Of a stretch of 64,000 nucleotides of DNA, positions 50,861 through 60,046 are shown one piece after another. The stretch comes from JBBSGD01 sp038254435. GTDB taxonomy: Bacteria > Actinomycetota > CADDZG01 > WHSQ01. The stretch spans positions 1 to 64,000 of the forward strand of contig JBBSGD010000002.1 in NCBI GenBank assembly GCA_038254435.1, in the 5' to 3' direction. The notes beneath the pieces are model-generated. The model made no database searches, had not been told where the DNA came from, and was given only the letters and a program-made list of their open reading frames with translations. Numbering within the stretch: the stretch's first letter is position 1; each line of letters opens with the position of its first letter. The position numbers and the translations under genes were made by a program.

Positions 50861-51958
50861 ATGACTTCCAATCACTACGACACCCTCGGCATCAGCCGCG
50901 ACGCCTCGATGGAAGAGATAAAGCGCGCCTACCGCAGGCTCGCGCGGGTGCATCATCCCGACGCAAACCTCGGCGACCCGGCGGCGGAAGAGCGCTTCAA
51001 GCAGGTCACCAGCGCGTACGAAGTGCTGTCGGATCCCGCGCGGCGGGAGCGCTACGACACGTACGGCGACGACAAGGCGCCTCCGGGGTTTGGGGACTTC
51101 GGCGACTTGGGTGGGATCTCCGACTTGTTCTCGACCTTCTTCGGGGGTATGGGCGGCACTGCGCAGCGGCGCCCACCGACTCACGGATCCGACGTCCTTG
51201 CGGAGGTGACCATGACTCTCGAGGACGCTGCGACGGGTGTCGAGCGCCAGGTCGAAGTAACCGCGTTCGGCGAGTGCTCGGACTGCACAGGCAGCGGGGC
51301 CGCCCCGGGCACCCATCCGGCGCGCTGCGATAGCTGCGGCGGCTCGGGTGAGCTGAGAGAGGTGCGCCGCACGCTGCTCGGAAACGTCATGACCGCCGCC
51401 CCGTGTGCGCGCTGCGGCGGTAGCGGCCGGGTAATCATGGATCCGTGCCGCACCTGCGGAGGCGCCGGCAGGGTGAAGCTCACCGACACGCTTACAGTTT
51501 CCATCCCCGCGGGAGTCGACGACGGCGCACACCTGCGGGTGACCGGACGGGGAGAAGCCGGCGTGCGCGGCGGCCGTTCCGGTGATCTCTACGTCGCCGT
51601 TCGAATCGCAGAGCACGAAATCTTCAGGCGGGCCGGAGACGACCTCGCGTGCGAGGTCCCGGTGCCGATGACGATTGCCGCGCTCGGCGGCAGCGTCGCC
51701 ATCCCGACCCTCGGCGAGCCCGAGGACCACGACATCTCTCCGGGCACCCAAAGCGGCGAGGTGGTTCGCCTGCGCGGCAGGGGCATGCCCCGCGTCGGGC
51801 GCGGGGGCCGGGGAACACTCGTAGCTTTGATGCGAGTCGAGACGCCGACGAACCTCGATCCCGAACAGGCTGAGCTGCTGGCCCAGTTTGCCACCCTGCG
51901 CAACGAGCGCGCCGGGCACAAGGGCTTCTTTGACAAGCTCAAGAGCTCCTGGCGCTAG
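50861..51958 (+). CDS. dnaJ: Chaperone protein DnaJ
   Basis: The J domain has the HPD motif in RVHHPDANLGD near residue 31. A G/F-rich linker (GFGDFGDLGGISDLF) follows, then four zinc repeats CSDCTGSG, CDSCGGSG, CARCGGSG and CRTCGGAG between about 142 and 202. The C-terminal substrate domain has ALGGSVAIPTLG. At 365 residues it is a full type I DnaJ. It is in the CIRCE-controlled operon with hrcA and overlaps rsmE by 29 bases. dnaK and grpE are not in the window. Confidence 0.95.
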   Translation: MTSNHYDTLGISRDASMEEIKRAYRRLARVHHPDANLGDPAAEERFKQVTSAYEVLSDPARRERYDTYGDDKAPPGFGDFGDLGGISDLFSTFFGGMGGTAQRRPPTHGSDVLAEVTMTLEDAATGVERQVEVTAFGECSDCTGSGAAPGTHPARCDSCGGSGELREVRRTLLGNVMTAAPCARCGGSGRVIMDPCRTCGGAGRVKLTDTLTVSIPAGVDDGAHLRVTGRGEAGVRGGRSGDLYVAVRIAEHEIFRRAGDDLACEVPVPMTIAALGGSVAIPTLGEPEDHDISPGTQSGEVVRLRGRGMPRVGRGGRGTLVALMRVETPTNLDPEQAELLAQFATLRNERAGHKGFFDKLKSSWR

Positions 51959-52703
51959 CGGCGCGGCTACGGCTGCTCCATGGTTCTTTGCGCCGCGCGA
52001 CGGGTGGCACGACGATGTAGTCACGCTTCCGCCCGAGGAGTCGCACCACGCACTCCGTGTCCTGCGCGTGGCCGACCGCGACCCCGTGGTCGTTACCGAC
52101 GGGCTCGGAGGGCTCGCTCAATGCGTGGTTGCCGGCGAGCGAGATGGCCTCGTCGTTGCGGAGCTCGTCGCGAAGACCGAGCAGCGTCCCCTGAGCCCTG
52201 CAGTGGCCGTTTATCAGGCGGGCGGCAAGGGCGCCAAGCTCGACGAGGTAGTCGACCGCGTGGCGGAGCTGGGCGTCGCCGAGCTGTGTGCCTTCGAGTC
52301 GCGCCGGACCGTTGTCAAGTGGGACGCGGCCAAGCGGGCCAGGCTTGCGGAGCGCTGGGCTCACGTCGCGCGCTCGGCCGCAAAGCAGGCGCGCAACCCG
52401 TGGGTGCTCGTTACCGGCGAGCCGGTGGGGTGGAGCGAGATGGTGCGGCGCGTCGCGGCCGAACCTCTGGCGCTGGTGCTGTGGGCCGAGGCCGCTCTGC
52501 CGCTGCGCGCTGCGCTCTCGGATCGCAGCGCCCGGATCGCGCTTGTGGTCGGTCCCGAGGGAGGATTCACGCGCGCCGAATGCGAAGAGCTGGCCCGCGT
52601 GGGGGCGCAGCTCGTGTCGCTCGGCCCGCGCATTCTGCGCACCGAGGTTGCGCCCGTGGTGGCTGCCTCGGTGCTGCTGTGGCACTACGGGCTCATCGGG
52701 TAG
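51930..52703 (+). CDS. rsmE: 16S rRNA (uracil-1498-N3)-methyltransferase
   Basis: This SPOUT methyltransferase modifies U1498 of 16S rRNA. The N-terminal PUA-like part has EESHHALRVLRVADRDPVVV near residue 36. The SPOUT knot has QAGGKGAKLDEVVDRVAELG near 96, VGPEGGFTRAECEELA near 210 and LGPRILRTEVAPVVA near 232. A TTG at 51930 with CAAGGG 5 bases upstream is the only reasonable start and overlaps dnaJ. Length 257 residues. Confidence 0.92.
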   Translation: MTSSRAPGASGAATAAPWFFAPRDGWHDDVVTLPPEESHHALRVLRVADRDPVVVTDGLGGLAQCVVAGERDGLVVAELVAKTEQRPLSPAVAVYQAGGKGAKLDEVVDRVAELGVAELCAFESRRTVVKWDAAKRARLAERWAHVARSAAKQARNPWVLVTGEPVGWSEMVRRVAAEPLALVLWAEAALPLRAALSDRSARIALVVGPEGGFTRAECEELARVGAQLVSLGPRILRTEVAPVVAASVLLWHYGLIG

Positions 52704-52713
52704 GTTCGCCGCG

Positions 52714-54009
52714 ATGACCCGAGTTGCTTTCACCACTTTGGGGTGCCGCCTCAATCAAGCGGAGTCCGAGGCCATGACCGAAGACCTCGCCGCGCGCGGC
52801 GTGAGTCTTGCCGCGCCGGCCCAGGAGCCCGACATCGTAATAATCAACACCTGCACGGTGACGCGCGAGGCCACCAAGGGCTCCCGTTCCGCGATCCGCA
52901 GAGCGGCACGGAGCCACCCCAACGCAAAGGTGGTGGTCATCGGCTGCTATGCGGTGTCCGACCCAAACGAGGTAGCCGCCATCGAGGGAGTCGACGTCGT
53001 TCTCACCAACGAGGACAAGGAGCACATCGCCGAGGTCTTGGGCGCAAGCGCTCCGACTGCACCCCTCTTGCAGATAGGAAGGCGCCCTGTGGAGCCCCCG
53101 GAGCTCGGTCTCGCGGGACGAGTCAGGGTGCGCGCCAACCTCAAGGTGCAGACCGGCTGCGACGAGTGGTGCACGTTTTGCATCATCCCGACCACACGCG
53201 GCGCGCTGCGCTCTTTCAACCGGGACGAGCTCGTTGCCGGCGCCCGCGCAAAGGTTCGGGCCGGGGCGCGCGAGATCGTTCTAACCGGAGTGCACCTCGG
53301 AAAGTATGGCTATGACAGGGGCGGTGACGAGCACGATCTCATTGCGCTCCTGCAAGAACTAGTGAGCATCGAAGGCCTGTGGAGGTTGCGGCTGTCCTCG
53401 ATCCTGTGCCGTCACCTCACCGATGACGTACTGAGCTTCATCGCGTCGGAGCAGCGCATCTGCCGTTATCTGCACGTGCCTTTGCAAGCTGGGGACGACG
53501 AGGTTCTAAGCGATATGCACCGTCCCTACGACGCCGCCGAGCTCGTCGAGCGCGTCGAGAAGGCAATGAGCTTGATTGACGGCCTCGCGCTTGCAACCGA
53601 CATCATCGTTGGTTTTCCGGGTGAGACCGAAGAGGCGTTTGTCGCCACGATGGAGGTAGTCGAGCGGGTGCGTTTCTCCAAGCTGCACGTCTTTCGCTAC
53701 TCGGCCCGGCCGGGCACTCCGGCTGCGGGCAGGCCCGACGCGCTCGAGCCGGATGTGAAACGCTACCGCTCCAAGCGTCTCATCGAGCTCGGCAACCGCA
53801 TTCGGAGCGACTTCCTCGCCGCGCACCTTCACAGTCCGCTCGAGGTGCTGGTTGAAGACGAACGGATGGTCGATGGCGTCCCCGTGTCCTCGGGTCAAAC
53901 CGGAGACTACGTGCGCGTGTGGTTCGAAGGCGGAGGCTATGTGGGCAAGATGGTGATTGTCGAAGGTCTTAGCGTGAGGGCAGATGGACTGAGGGGGAGA
54001 TTGACGTGA
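52714..54009 (+). CDS. mtaB: tRNA t6A methylthiotransferase MtaB
   Basis: MtaB converts t6A37 to ms2t6A37 in tRNAs reading ANN codons, using two iron-sulfur clusters. The UPF0004 domain carries the three cysteines in FTTLGCRLNQAE, NTCTVT and VIGCYA; the radical SAM motif is CDEWCTFC near residue 150. A TRAM-like tail ends the protein at residue 431. The QTGCDEWCTFCIIP form separates MtaB from MiaB and RimO. The GTG of the following HIT gene overlaps its stop. Confidence 0.92.
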   Translation: MTRVAFTTLGCRLNQAESEAMTEDLAARGVSLAAPAQEPDIVIINTCTVTREATKGSRSAIRRAARSHPNAKVVVIGCYAVSDPNEVAAIEGVDVVLTNEDKEHIAEVLGASAPTAPLLQIGRRPVEPPELGLAGRVRVRANLKVQTGCDEWCTFCIIPTTRGALRSFNRDELVAGARAKVRAGAREIVLTGVHLGKYGYDRGGDEHDLIALLQELVSIEGLWRLRLSSILCRHLTDDVLSFIASEQRICRYLHVPLQAGDDEVLSDMHRPYDAAELVERVEKAMSLIDGLALATDIIVGFPGETEEAFVATMEVVERVRFSKLHVFRYSARPGTPAAGRPDALEPDVKRYRSKRLIELGNRIRSDFLAAHLHSPLEVLVEDERMVDGVPVSSGQTGDYVRVWFEGGGYVGKMVIVEGLSVRADGLRGRLT

Positions 54010-54353
54010 GCCAGGCGAATTGCCTTTTCTGCAAGATCGCGGCACGGGAGATCGAAGGCGACATTGTCTTCGAGTCCGCCACCGTGGTCGCGTTCCGGGA
54101 CATAAACCCTGCAGGTCCGACGCACATTCTCGTGATCCCGCGCCGCCACGTCGAGTCGGCCGCCGAGCTCACGAGGGGCGACGGGGACGAGCTCGGCGAG
54201 CTGTTCGAGGTAGTCAACGACCTCGCCGGCAAGGACGGCTTGACGGGTGGGTACCGGATCGTTACCAATGTCGGCGACGACGCAGGACAAAGCGTGTGGC
54301 ACCTTCACTTCCATCTCATCGGCGGGCGGTCGATGGCGTGGCCGCCCGGTTGA
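54006..54353 (+). CDS. HIT-family nucleotide-binding hydrolase
   Basis: The 115-residue protein has the start NCLFCKIAAREIEGDIVFES with a cysteine pair and the active-site motif HLHFHLIGGR near residue 97. Family members hydrolyse AMP-linked substrates such as adenosine phosphoramidate or sulfate. The GTG start overlaps mtaB. phoH follows 52 bases later. Confidence 0.93.
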   Translation: MSQANCLFCKIAAREIEGDIVFESATVVAFRDINPAGPTHILVIPRRHVESAAELTRGDGDELGELFEVVNDLAGKDGLTGGYRIVTNVGDDAGQSVWHLHFHLIGGRSMAWPPG

Positions 54354-54405
54354 GGGCAGACCACTGCGGAACGGGCGCATCGCCCTGTAGACTGGGGCGG
54401 TATAC

Positions 54406-55383
54406 ATGCTGACTCACACCCAGGTAAAGATCCTTGTCCCCGGACACACCGAGATGGTGCGCCTCGTGGGCGCGAGGGACGAGCTCCTCAAGCTGATCGA
54501 GGCCGCTTTCTCGACCCGGATACTGGTGCGCGGCAACGAGATCGCTCTCTACGGCGAGCCTGCCGAGACCGAGCGGGTCGCCAAGCTGTTCGAGGAGCTG
54601 CTGAGCATTCTCGATCAGGACCAGGTCTTGACAACCGACTCCGTCGGCCGCTCGATCGAGATCATCAAGGAGCAGAACGCGGTGCGCCCGTCCGACGTGC
54701 TCGGCGACTCGGTAGTGGCCACCTACACAGGTAAACGCATCCGGCCCAAGACCATCGGCCAGAAACGCTACGTCGACGCGATTCGCGACAACACCATCGT
54801 GTTCGGGATCGGGCCCGCCGGTTCAGGCAAGACCTATCTGGCCGTCGCCCTTGCCGTGAGCGCGCTCAAAGCGGGGGAGGTGTCGCGCATAGTGCTGACT
54901 CGTCCGGCCGTGGAGGCGGGGGAACGGCTCGGCTTTTTGCCGGGTGACCTCGCGGCGAAGATCGATCCCTACCTCAAGCCTCTCTACGACGCTCTGTACG
55001 AGATGCTCGAGCCCGACACCTTTCACCGCTACACCGAGCAGGGTCGCATCGAGATCGCGCCGTTGGCGTTCATGCGGGGCCGGACGCTCAACGACGCGTT
55101 CATCATCCTCGACGAGGCGCAGAACACCACTCCCGAGCAGATGAAGATGTTTTTGACGCGACTCGGATTCGGGTCGAAGGCCGTAGTTACCGGGGACGTC
55201 ACCCAGGTGGACCTGCCCTCGGGCGCGCGCTCCGGACTCGTGGTCATAGAACAGATCCTCACCAACATCGAGGGTGTGACCTTCTTTCACCTCGATGCAC
55301 GCGACGTGGTGCGCCACAAGATCGTGCAGAACATCGTGGAGGCCTACCGCCTCTACTCGGAGAGCGCGCAATCCAGCCGGTGA
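54406..55383 (+). CDS. phoH: PhoH-family ATPase
   Basis: This P-loop ATPase is thought to act in RNA metabolism together with YbeY. Walker A GPAGSGKTYLA is near residue 142, the RPAVEAGERLGFLPGD motif near 170 and Walker B FIILDEAQNTTP near 230. The N-terminal part is KH-like (LVPGHTEMVRLVGARDELLK). At 325 residues it is full length. A TAGACT hexamer ends 12 bases before the ATG, so it may have its own promoter. ybeY starts just after the stop. Confidence 0.94.
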   Translation: MLTHTQVKILVPGHTEMVRLVGARDELLKLIEAAFSTRILVRGNEIALYGEPAETERVAKLFEELLSILDQDQVLTTDSVGRSIEIIKEQNAVRPSDVLGDSVVATYTGKRIRPKTIGQKRYVDAIRDNTIVFGIGPAGSGKTYLAVALAVSALKAGEVSRIVLTRPAVEAGERLGFLPGDLAAKIDPYLKPLYDALYEMLEPDTFHRYTEQGRIEIAPLAFMRGRTLNDAFIILDEAQNTTPEQMKMFLTRLGFGSKAVVTGDVTQVDLPSGARSGLVVIEQILTNIEGVTFFHLDARDVVRHKIVQNIVEAYRLYSESAQSSR

Positions 55384-55384
55384 C

Positions 55385-55822
55385 GTGGACGTTTTCTTAG
55401 CCGACGAGCAAGAGCTGCCCGTGGACGATGTCAGGCTGACCGCTCTTGCTCGACACGCACTCGCTGCGGAGGACATGGAAGACGGAGCCGAGCTGTCGCT
55501 GCTTCTCGTCGGCGAGGAACACATGCGCCGCTTGAACGCCCGCTTCGCCGGCAACGACTACTCTACGGACGTCCTCGCCTTCCCGATGATGGAGGACGAG
55601 GAGGAAGGCACTCTCTTGCTCGGCGACATAGTCATCTGCCCCTCGGTTGCGGAGCGCAACGCCCACAAACTCGGTCATCCCGCCGCCCACGAGATGGATA
55701 CGCTCGTCGTTCACGGCCTGCTGCATTTGATCGGTTACGACCACCAGGGCTCCGAGGACAAGAAGCGCATGGACAAGCGACTTACCGAGGTTCTCGGCTC
55801 ATTCAACCCAACGGCTATCTGA
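55385..55822 (+). CDS. ybeY: Endoribonuclease YbeY
   Basis: YbeY is a zinc metalloprotein needed for 16S rRNA 3'-end maturation and ribosome quality control. The 145-residue protein contains NDYSTDVLAFPM near residue 58 and the zinc motif HGLLHLIGYDH near 112. The GTG one base after the phoH stop is the natural start. The phoH-ybeY-CNNM-era order is common. Confidence 0.94.
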   Translation: MDVFLADEQELPVDDVRLTALARHALAAEDMEDGAELSLLLVGEEHMRRLNARFAGNDYSTDVLAFPMMEDEEEGTLLLGDIVICPSVAERNAHKLGHPAAHEMDTLVVHGLLHLIGYDHQGSEDKKRMDKRLTEVLGSFNPTAI

Positions 55823-55823
55823 G

Positions 55824-57098
55824 GTGAGCGGCGTTTTCTTGGTAGTCGCAGTGGTCGCAGCCATCGTGTGCGCGTCGTTTCTTGTCATGGCTGAGTGCGC
55901 CCTTACCCGCATGGGGCGCGCGAAGGCGCACCATCTGGCACAGGAGAGGAAGCCGGGGGCGGAGCTGCTGGTGCGCATCGTCGACGACCCGGCGCCGTTC
56001 ATGAACGTGCTCGTTATGGCCGAGGTAATCATGTACGTGATTGCGGTGGTTACCGCGACGAGCGTGGTGGTCCGTTACCTTGCCCACGGGGCTGAGATCG
56101 TGGTGATAGTCGTGATGTCGGTGGCGCTCTTCGTCGTGGTCGAGGTCGTGCCGCGCAGCTTTGCCGTCCAGCGCACCGAGCGTGCAGCCCTGGTGGCGGC
56201 GCGTGTTGTCTATCCCCTCGGGCGGGCACTTGCGCCGCTCGGGCGAGTCCTGCTGCTCGTTGCCAACGGTCTCATGGCGATCCTTCCGGGTCGCGTGCTG
56301 ACTAAAGGTCCATTTGCAACCGAAGAGGAGATACGCCGGGACGTGGACGAGGACGAGGAAGAGGTGATCGAAGAGGAAGAGCAAGAGCTAATCCATTCCA
56401 TCTTCGAGTTCGGGGGCACAGTCGTCAGGGAGGTCATGGTCCCGCGCCCCGACATGGTGACGATCGAAGCGAGCGCCGACCTCGATACCGCGCTGGCGAC
56501 CATCACCCGGGCCGGCTATTCACGCATTCCGATTTTCGAGGGGGATACCGACAACATCATCGGTGTTTTATACGCCAAGGATCTTCTCAAGCGCAGTCAG
56601 GAGGAGGTCCCGAGCGGCAAGAAGGTGCGCTCGCTGGGCCGCGCGCCGCTGTTCGTCCCGGAACAGAAGAAGGTAGCCGAGCTGCTGCGCGAGATGCAAC
56701 AACAGCGCGTGCACATGGCGATCGTCGTCGACGAGTACGGGGGCACCGCGGGTCTCGCAACTATCGAGGACCTGATCGAGGAGATCGTGGGTGAGATCGT
56801 TGACGAGTACGACCAGGAAGAGCCTCTCGTCGAGCCTCTCGACGACGACACCATGCGAGTCGACGCCAAGATGCCCATCGACGAGGTGAACGAGCTGCTG
56901 CATGCGAACCTGCCGCACGAGGAATGGGACACGGTCGGAGGGCTCGTGATCGGTCTCACCGGACGAGTGCCGCTCGTGGGCGAGACCGTGCGGTTCGACT
57001 CGCTCGAGTTCCTCACCGAGCGAGTTAGCGGACGCCGCATTCAGAAGGTTGTCATCAAGCGCGTGCAGCCACAACCCGAAGAGGCAGTCCTCGAGTGA
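55824..57098 (+). CDS. CNNM/CorC-family membrane protein with CBS domains
   Basis: The 424-residue protein has an N-terminal membrane domain (four hydrophobic segments within 1-155), an acidic linker (EEEIRRDVDEDEEEVIEEEE), a CBS pair (VMVPRPDMVTIEASADLDTA near 210, HMAIVVDEYGGTAGLATIED near 297) and a C-terminal CorC_HlyC domain (WDTVGGLVIGLTGRVPLVGE). Family members influence magnesium or cobalt efflux; older names are 'hemolysin'. The GTG start is 1 base after the ybeY stop, and the era start overlaps its stop. Confidence 0.92.
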   Translation: MSGVFLVVAVVAAIVCASFLVMAECALTRMGRAKAHHLAQERKPGAELLVRIVDDPAPFMNVLVMAEVIMYVIAVVTATSVVVRYLAHGAEIVVIVVMSVALFVVVEVVPRSFAVQRTERAALVAARVVYPLGRALAPLGRVLLLVANGLMAILPGRVLTKGPFATEEEIRRDVDEDEEEVIEEEEQELIHSIFEFGGTVVREVMVPRPDMVTIEASADLDTALATITRAGYSRIPIFEGDTDNIIGVLYAKDLLKRSQEEVPSGKKVRSLGRAPLFVPEQKKVAELLREMQQQRVHMAIVVDEYGGTAGLATIEDLIEEIVGEIVDEYDQEEPLVEPLDDDTMRVDAKMPIDEVNELLHANLPHEEWDTVGGLVIGLTGRVPLVGETVRFDSLEFLTERVSGRRIQKVVIKRVQPQPEEAVLE

Positions 57099-58000
57099 GT
57101 GAGGAGGCAGTCAAGAGCCGTCACTCGGGCTTCGTTGCCGTCGTAGGACGGCCCAACGTGGGCAAGTCGACCCTCGTGAACGCCCTCGTCGGCGACAAGG
57201 TGTCGATCACCTCGGACAAACCGCAGACCACGCGTAGCGCCGTGCGCGGCATCATCGACGGCCCAGAGTGTCAGGCCGTGCTGATCGATACGCCCGGCTA
57301 CCACAAACCCAGCACACTGCTGGGACGAAGGCTCAACGAGGTTGTGCGCGCGGCGTGGGGGGACGTCGATCTGGCCCTGTTCGTCGTCGATTGTCGTGCG
57401 GGAGTTGGCCGGGGCGACGAACGGGTCGCGAAAGACCTCGCACAGGCCGGCTGCCCCGTGTTTTGCGTGATCAACAAGGTGGACGCGCTGTCGCCGGCGG
57501 CTATTGCTCGCGCCTTGGGACGGGCCTCGTCCCTGCGCGACTACGAGGAGTTCGTGCCCCTGTCGGCCCTCACCGGGGACGGTGTGGACCTGCTGCGTGC
57601 GCTCGTGCTCGGCGCCCTGCCGCGCGGCCCCTTGTACTATCCACCCGGCACCCGCACCGACCAGCCCCCCAGGGCTTTCGTTGCAGAGCTGGTGCGCGAG
57701 AAGCTGCTCGGGCGCACGCGCGAGGAGGTCCCGCACTCCATTGCCGCCGTCACCGACGAATACGAAGAGCGGGGTAACGGCCTCCTGTCGGTACGTGTTC
57801 TCGTCTACGTCGAACGTGACTCGCAGAAGGGCATTGTCATCGGCAAGGGCGGGGCCACCCTCAAGGCGGTCGGGACGGAGGCACGTCAGGAGATCGAGAC
57901 GTTGTTCGGCAGGAAGGTCTTCTTGGAGCTAAGCGTGAAGGTCGAAAAGGACTGGCAGCGGCGCGCCTACGCACTCGAGCGCTTGGGGTTTGGGTCGTGA
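57095..58000 (+). CDS. era: GTPase Era
   Basis: Era binds 16S rRNA during 30S maturation. G1 is GRPNVGKST near residue 18, G2 region KPQTTR near 42, G3 DTPGYH near 64 and G4 NKVD near 125. The C-terminal KH domain has the Era form KGIVIGKGGATLKAVGTEAR near 248. The length of 301 residues is normal. Start and stop overlap the neighbouring genes by 4 bases each (GTGA), a chain of coupled translation. Confidence 0.96.
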   Translation: MSEEAVKSRHSGFVAVVGRPNVGKSTLVNALVGDKVSITSDKPQTTRSAVRGIIDGPECQAVLIDTPGYHKPSTLLGRRLNEVVRAAWGDVDLALFVVDCRAGVGRGDERVAKDLAQAGCPVFCVINKVDALSPAAIARALGRASSLRDYEEFVPLSALTGDGVDLLRALVLGALPRGPLYYPPGTRTDQPPRAFVAELVREKLLGRTREEVPHSIAAVTDEYEERGNGLLSVRVLVYVERDSQKGIVIGKGGATLKAVGTEARQEIETLFGRKVFLELSVKVEKDWQRRAYALERLGFGS

Positions 58001-58983
58001 GCGCGCCGGCGCGCAGGATCGCCTTGGAAGCAGTCAACCTCAGGAAGGTCTACCGGACGCCACAGGTCGTGGCCAACGACCGGATCGACTTCTCGGTGGC
58101 GCTCGGCGAGACGCTCGGGGTGCTCGGTCACAACGGCGCCGGCAAGTCCACGCTCGTGCGGCAGCTCGTCGGGCTCGCGACTCCGACCGGCGGTGAGGTC
58201 CGCCTCTTCGGTGAGGTTGTGCGGTCCGGACGCGTCGCCGACCCCCGCATCGGCAGGGCGGTTGCGTACCTGCCCCAGGAGGCATTGGCGCTCGGCGATC
58301 TCAGGGTGGGCGAGGCAATCCGCTGGACGGGCATGCTGCGCGGCCTCGGCAAGGCGTCGGTAGCCGCCGAATGTGACGAGATCGTCGATGCCCTCGAGCT
58401 GGGCGCCCTGCACGAGCGTCCCCTCCGCAAGCTATCGGTCGGCCAGCGCCGTCTGGTCCAGCTCGGCATGACTCTCGTCGGGCGCTGGCCGATCATCATC
58501 CTCGACGAGCCGACCGCAGACATCGATCCGTCGCTGAGGCGCCGCATCTGGGAGCTGATCAGGATGCGAGCGGCGGCGGGAGCGGCGGTGCTCCTCGTGA
58601 CGCACGACGTGGCCGAGGCCGAGCAGATTCTGGGCAAGGTGGCGATCATGAACCGGGGCCGGATCATGGCAACTGGATCTCCCGACGAGCTCAAGGCGGA
58701 TCTGGTCAACCGGACCCGGCTCGAGCTCGTGGTGAGCGAGGATGCTCCCGTGACCGCCGCGGGGCTGGCGGAGCACCTTCCTGGGGATCCGGTCGTGGCC
58801 GGGCGGCACGTGAGCGTGTGGGTTCCCTCAGACGACGCGGTCCGATCGCTCGAGAAGGTCATGGCCGCGGCCGGCGCCGACGCGCTCGAGGACGTGCGCC
58901 TCACCCGGCCGACGCTGGAAGACGTCTATCTCGAGCTGGCCGATCGCTCGCTGGCCGAGGACGCTGCGGCGGCGGTCAGGTGA
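57997..58983 (+). CDS. ABC transporter ATP-binding protein
   Basis: Walker A GHNGAGKST is near residue 44, the signature LSVGQRRLVQLGM near 146 (V in place of the usual G), Walker B IIILDEPTADIDP near 166 and the switch histidine in LLVTHDVAEAE near 200. A C-terminal extension of about 110 residues is typical of DrrA/CcmA-type exporters. The next gene encodes the membrane partner and its GTG overlaps the stop. The substrate is unknown. Confidence 0.92.
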   Translation: MSAPARRIALEAVNLRKVYRTPQVVANDRIDFSVALGETLGVLGHNGAGKSTLVRQLVGLATPTGGEVRLFGEVVRSGRVADPRIGRAVAYLPQEALALGDLRVGEAIRWTGMLRGLGKASVAAECDEIVDALELGALHERPLRKLSVGQRRLVQLGMTLVGRWPIIILDEPTADIDPSLRRRIWELIRMRAAAGAAVLLVTHDVAEAEQILGKVAIMNRGRIMATGSPDELKADLVNRTRLELVVSEDAPVTAAGLAEHLPGDPVVAGRHVSVWVPSDDAVRSLEKVMAAAGADALEDVRLTRPTLEDVYLELADRSLAEDAAAAVR

Positions 58984-59726
58984 ACGTCACCGGCAAGTGG
59001 GGCAGGTTCCTCGTTCTCCTCTACGTGCAAATGGCGAGGCTGCGAACCGCGTGGCGCCCCTATCTCATCGTCTCCTCGGCCATGCCGCTCGGCATCGCGG
59101 TCCTCATACGCGTGGTCATGAGCCCGGCTCAGGTGCGGGCCTACGGCGAGCAGATAGTGGCCGGGTCGGCGATCTTGGCGGTCGCCATGACGGCAATCGT
59201 GATGCTGGCGCAGCGCATGTCCTCGCTCAAAGAGTCCGGCGCGCTGGGCTACTTTGCGACCCTTCCGGTGTCGCCGGCGGCGGTAGTGGGCTCCGTTCTT
59301 GTGTCCTTTGCGGTCTTCGCCCTGCCCGGCACCCTCATCGTCGTCGCCCTGGGGGCCGCCATGTTCCATCTTTCCTTCGCAGCCTTGTGGACGGTTGTTC
59401 CGGTGTGGCTCCTGAGCTCGTTCGCGCTTGCGGGGCTGGGAGTCGCCATCGGCTTCGGGGCGCGCGACGAGCAGCTTGCGGGCATGTACTCGAACCTCGC
59501 CATGATGGCAGTGCTGTTTCTTGGGATCCTGCCCGCCGCCAAGCTCCCGGGTTGGCTCGGTCCGGTGCGTGACATCCTGCCCTCGACCTATGCGGTCGCC
59601 GCCCTCAAACCGGGCCTCGAGGGCTCCTTGGCGGGCTCTCAGGTAGTCGACTTCGTCGTCCTCGCGTTGTTCGGCGCCGCCTTCTTCTGGGCCGCCCGCG
59701 GCCCCCTGTGGCCGCGACCCGAGTAG
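58980..59726 (+). CDS. ABC-2 type transporter permease
   Basis: The 248-residue protein has six predicted membrane helices and the pattern of ABC-2 exporters: FLVLLYVQMARLRTAWRPYL at the N-terminus, AQRMSSLKESGALGYFATLP near residue 77, and the conserved PSTYAVAALKPGL near 200. It forms the exporter with the preceding ATPase. The GTG at 58980 overlaps that gene; the open frame further upstream lies inside it. Confidence 0.9.
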   Translation: MNVTGKWGRFLVLLYVQMARLRTAWRPYLIVSSAMPLGIAVLIRVVMSPAQVRAYGEQIVAGSAILAVAMTAIVMLAQRMSSLKESGALGYFATLPVSPAAVVGSVLVSFAVFALPGTLIVVALGAAMFHLSFAALWTVVPVWLLSSFALAGLGVAIGFGARDEQLAGMYSNLAMMAVLFLGILPAAKLPGWLGPVRDILPSTYAVAALKPGLEGSLAGSQVVDFVVLALFGAAFFWAARGPLWPRPE

Positions 59727-59728
59727 TC

Positions 59729-59938
59729 ATGCCCCAGGCAACGGTCAAGAGCTACGACGCGCTTACGAGAAGCGGCGTGCTCGTGGCCGACGACGGCGTC
59801 ACCGAGTATCCGATCGACGCCGTCGCCATGGACTCGGGCATGTTCCGCTTCCTGCGGCCCGGTCAGCGAGTGACCTTCGACCTGCTCGAGGACGGCGGCC
59901 GGGCGAGGCCCCGCAACCTGCGCATAGGCATCGCCTGA
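59729..59938 (+). CDS. Cold-shock-domain-like small protein
   Basis: The 69-residue product starts PQATVKSYDALTRSGVLVAD and ends with a beta strand pair (QRVTFDLLEDGGRARPRNLR). This resembles a shortened OB-fold of the cold-shock type, without the standard KGFGFI RNP-1 motif. Nucleic-acid binding is possible but not shown. The ATG follows the permease stop by 2 bases. Confidence 0.65.
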   Translation: MPQATVKSYDALTRSGVLVADDGVTEYPIDAVAMDSGMFRFLRPGQRVTFDLLEDGGRARPRNLRIGIA

Positions 59939-59950
59939 CCCCACCCACCC

Positions 59951-59997
59951 AACTTTTCTCAAATCCGTGCGGGAATCGCCGTGATTTGAGAAAAGTT
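59951..59997 (+). repeat. Perfect 14-bp inverted repeat before recO
   Basis: AACTTTTCTCAAAT (59951-59964) and ATTTGAGAAAAGTT (59984-59997) are perfectly complementary, with a 19-base loop. The arms are AT-rich in an otherwise GC-rich region. It may be a terminator for the upstream operon in either direction, or a mobile repeat. The recO start lies 50 bases downstream. Confidence 0.85.
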
Positions 59998-60046
59998 TGC
60001 GGGGTTACGGGCTCGGGGCGATGCGCCGCCGTACGCTTATCGCCCT

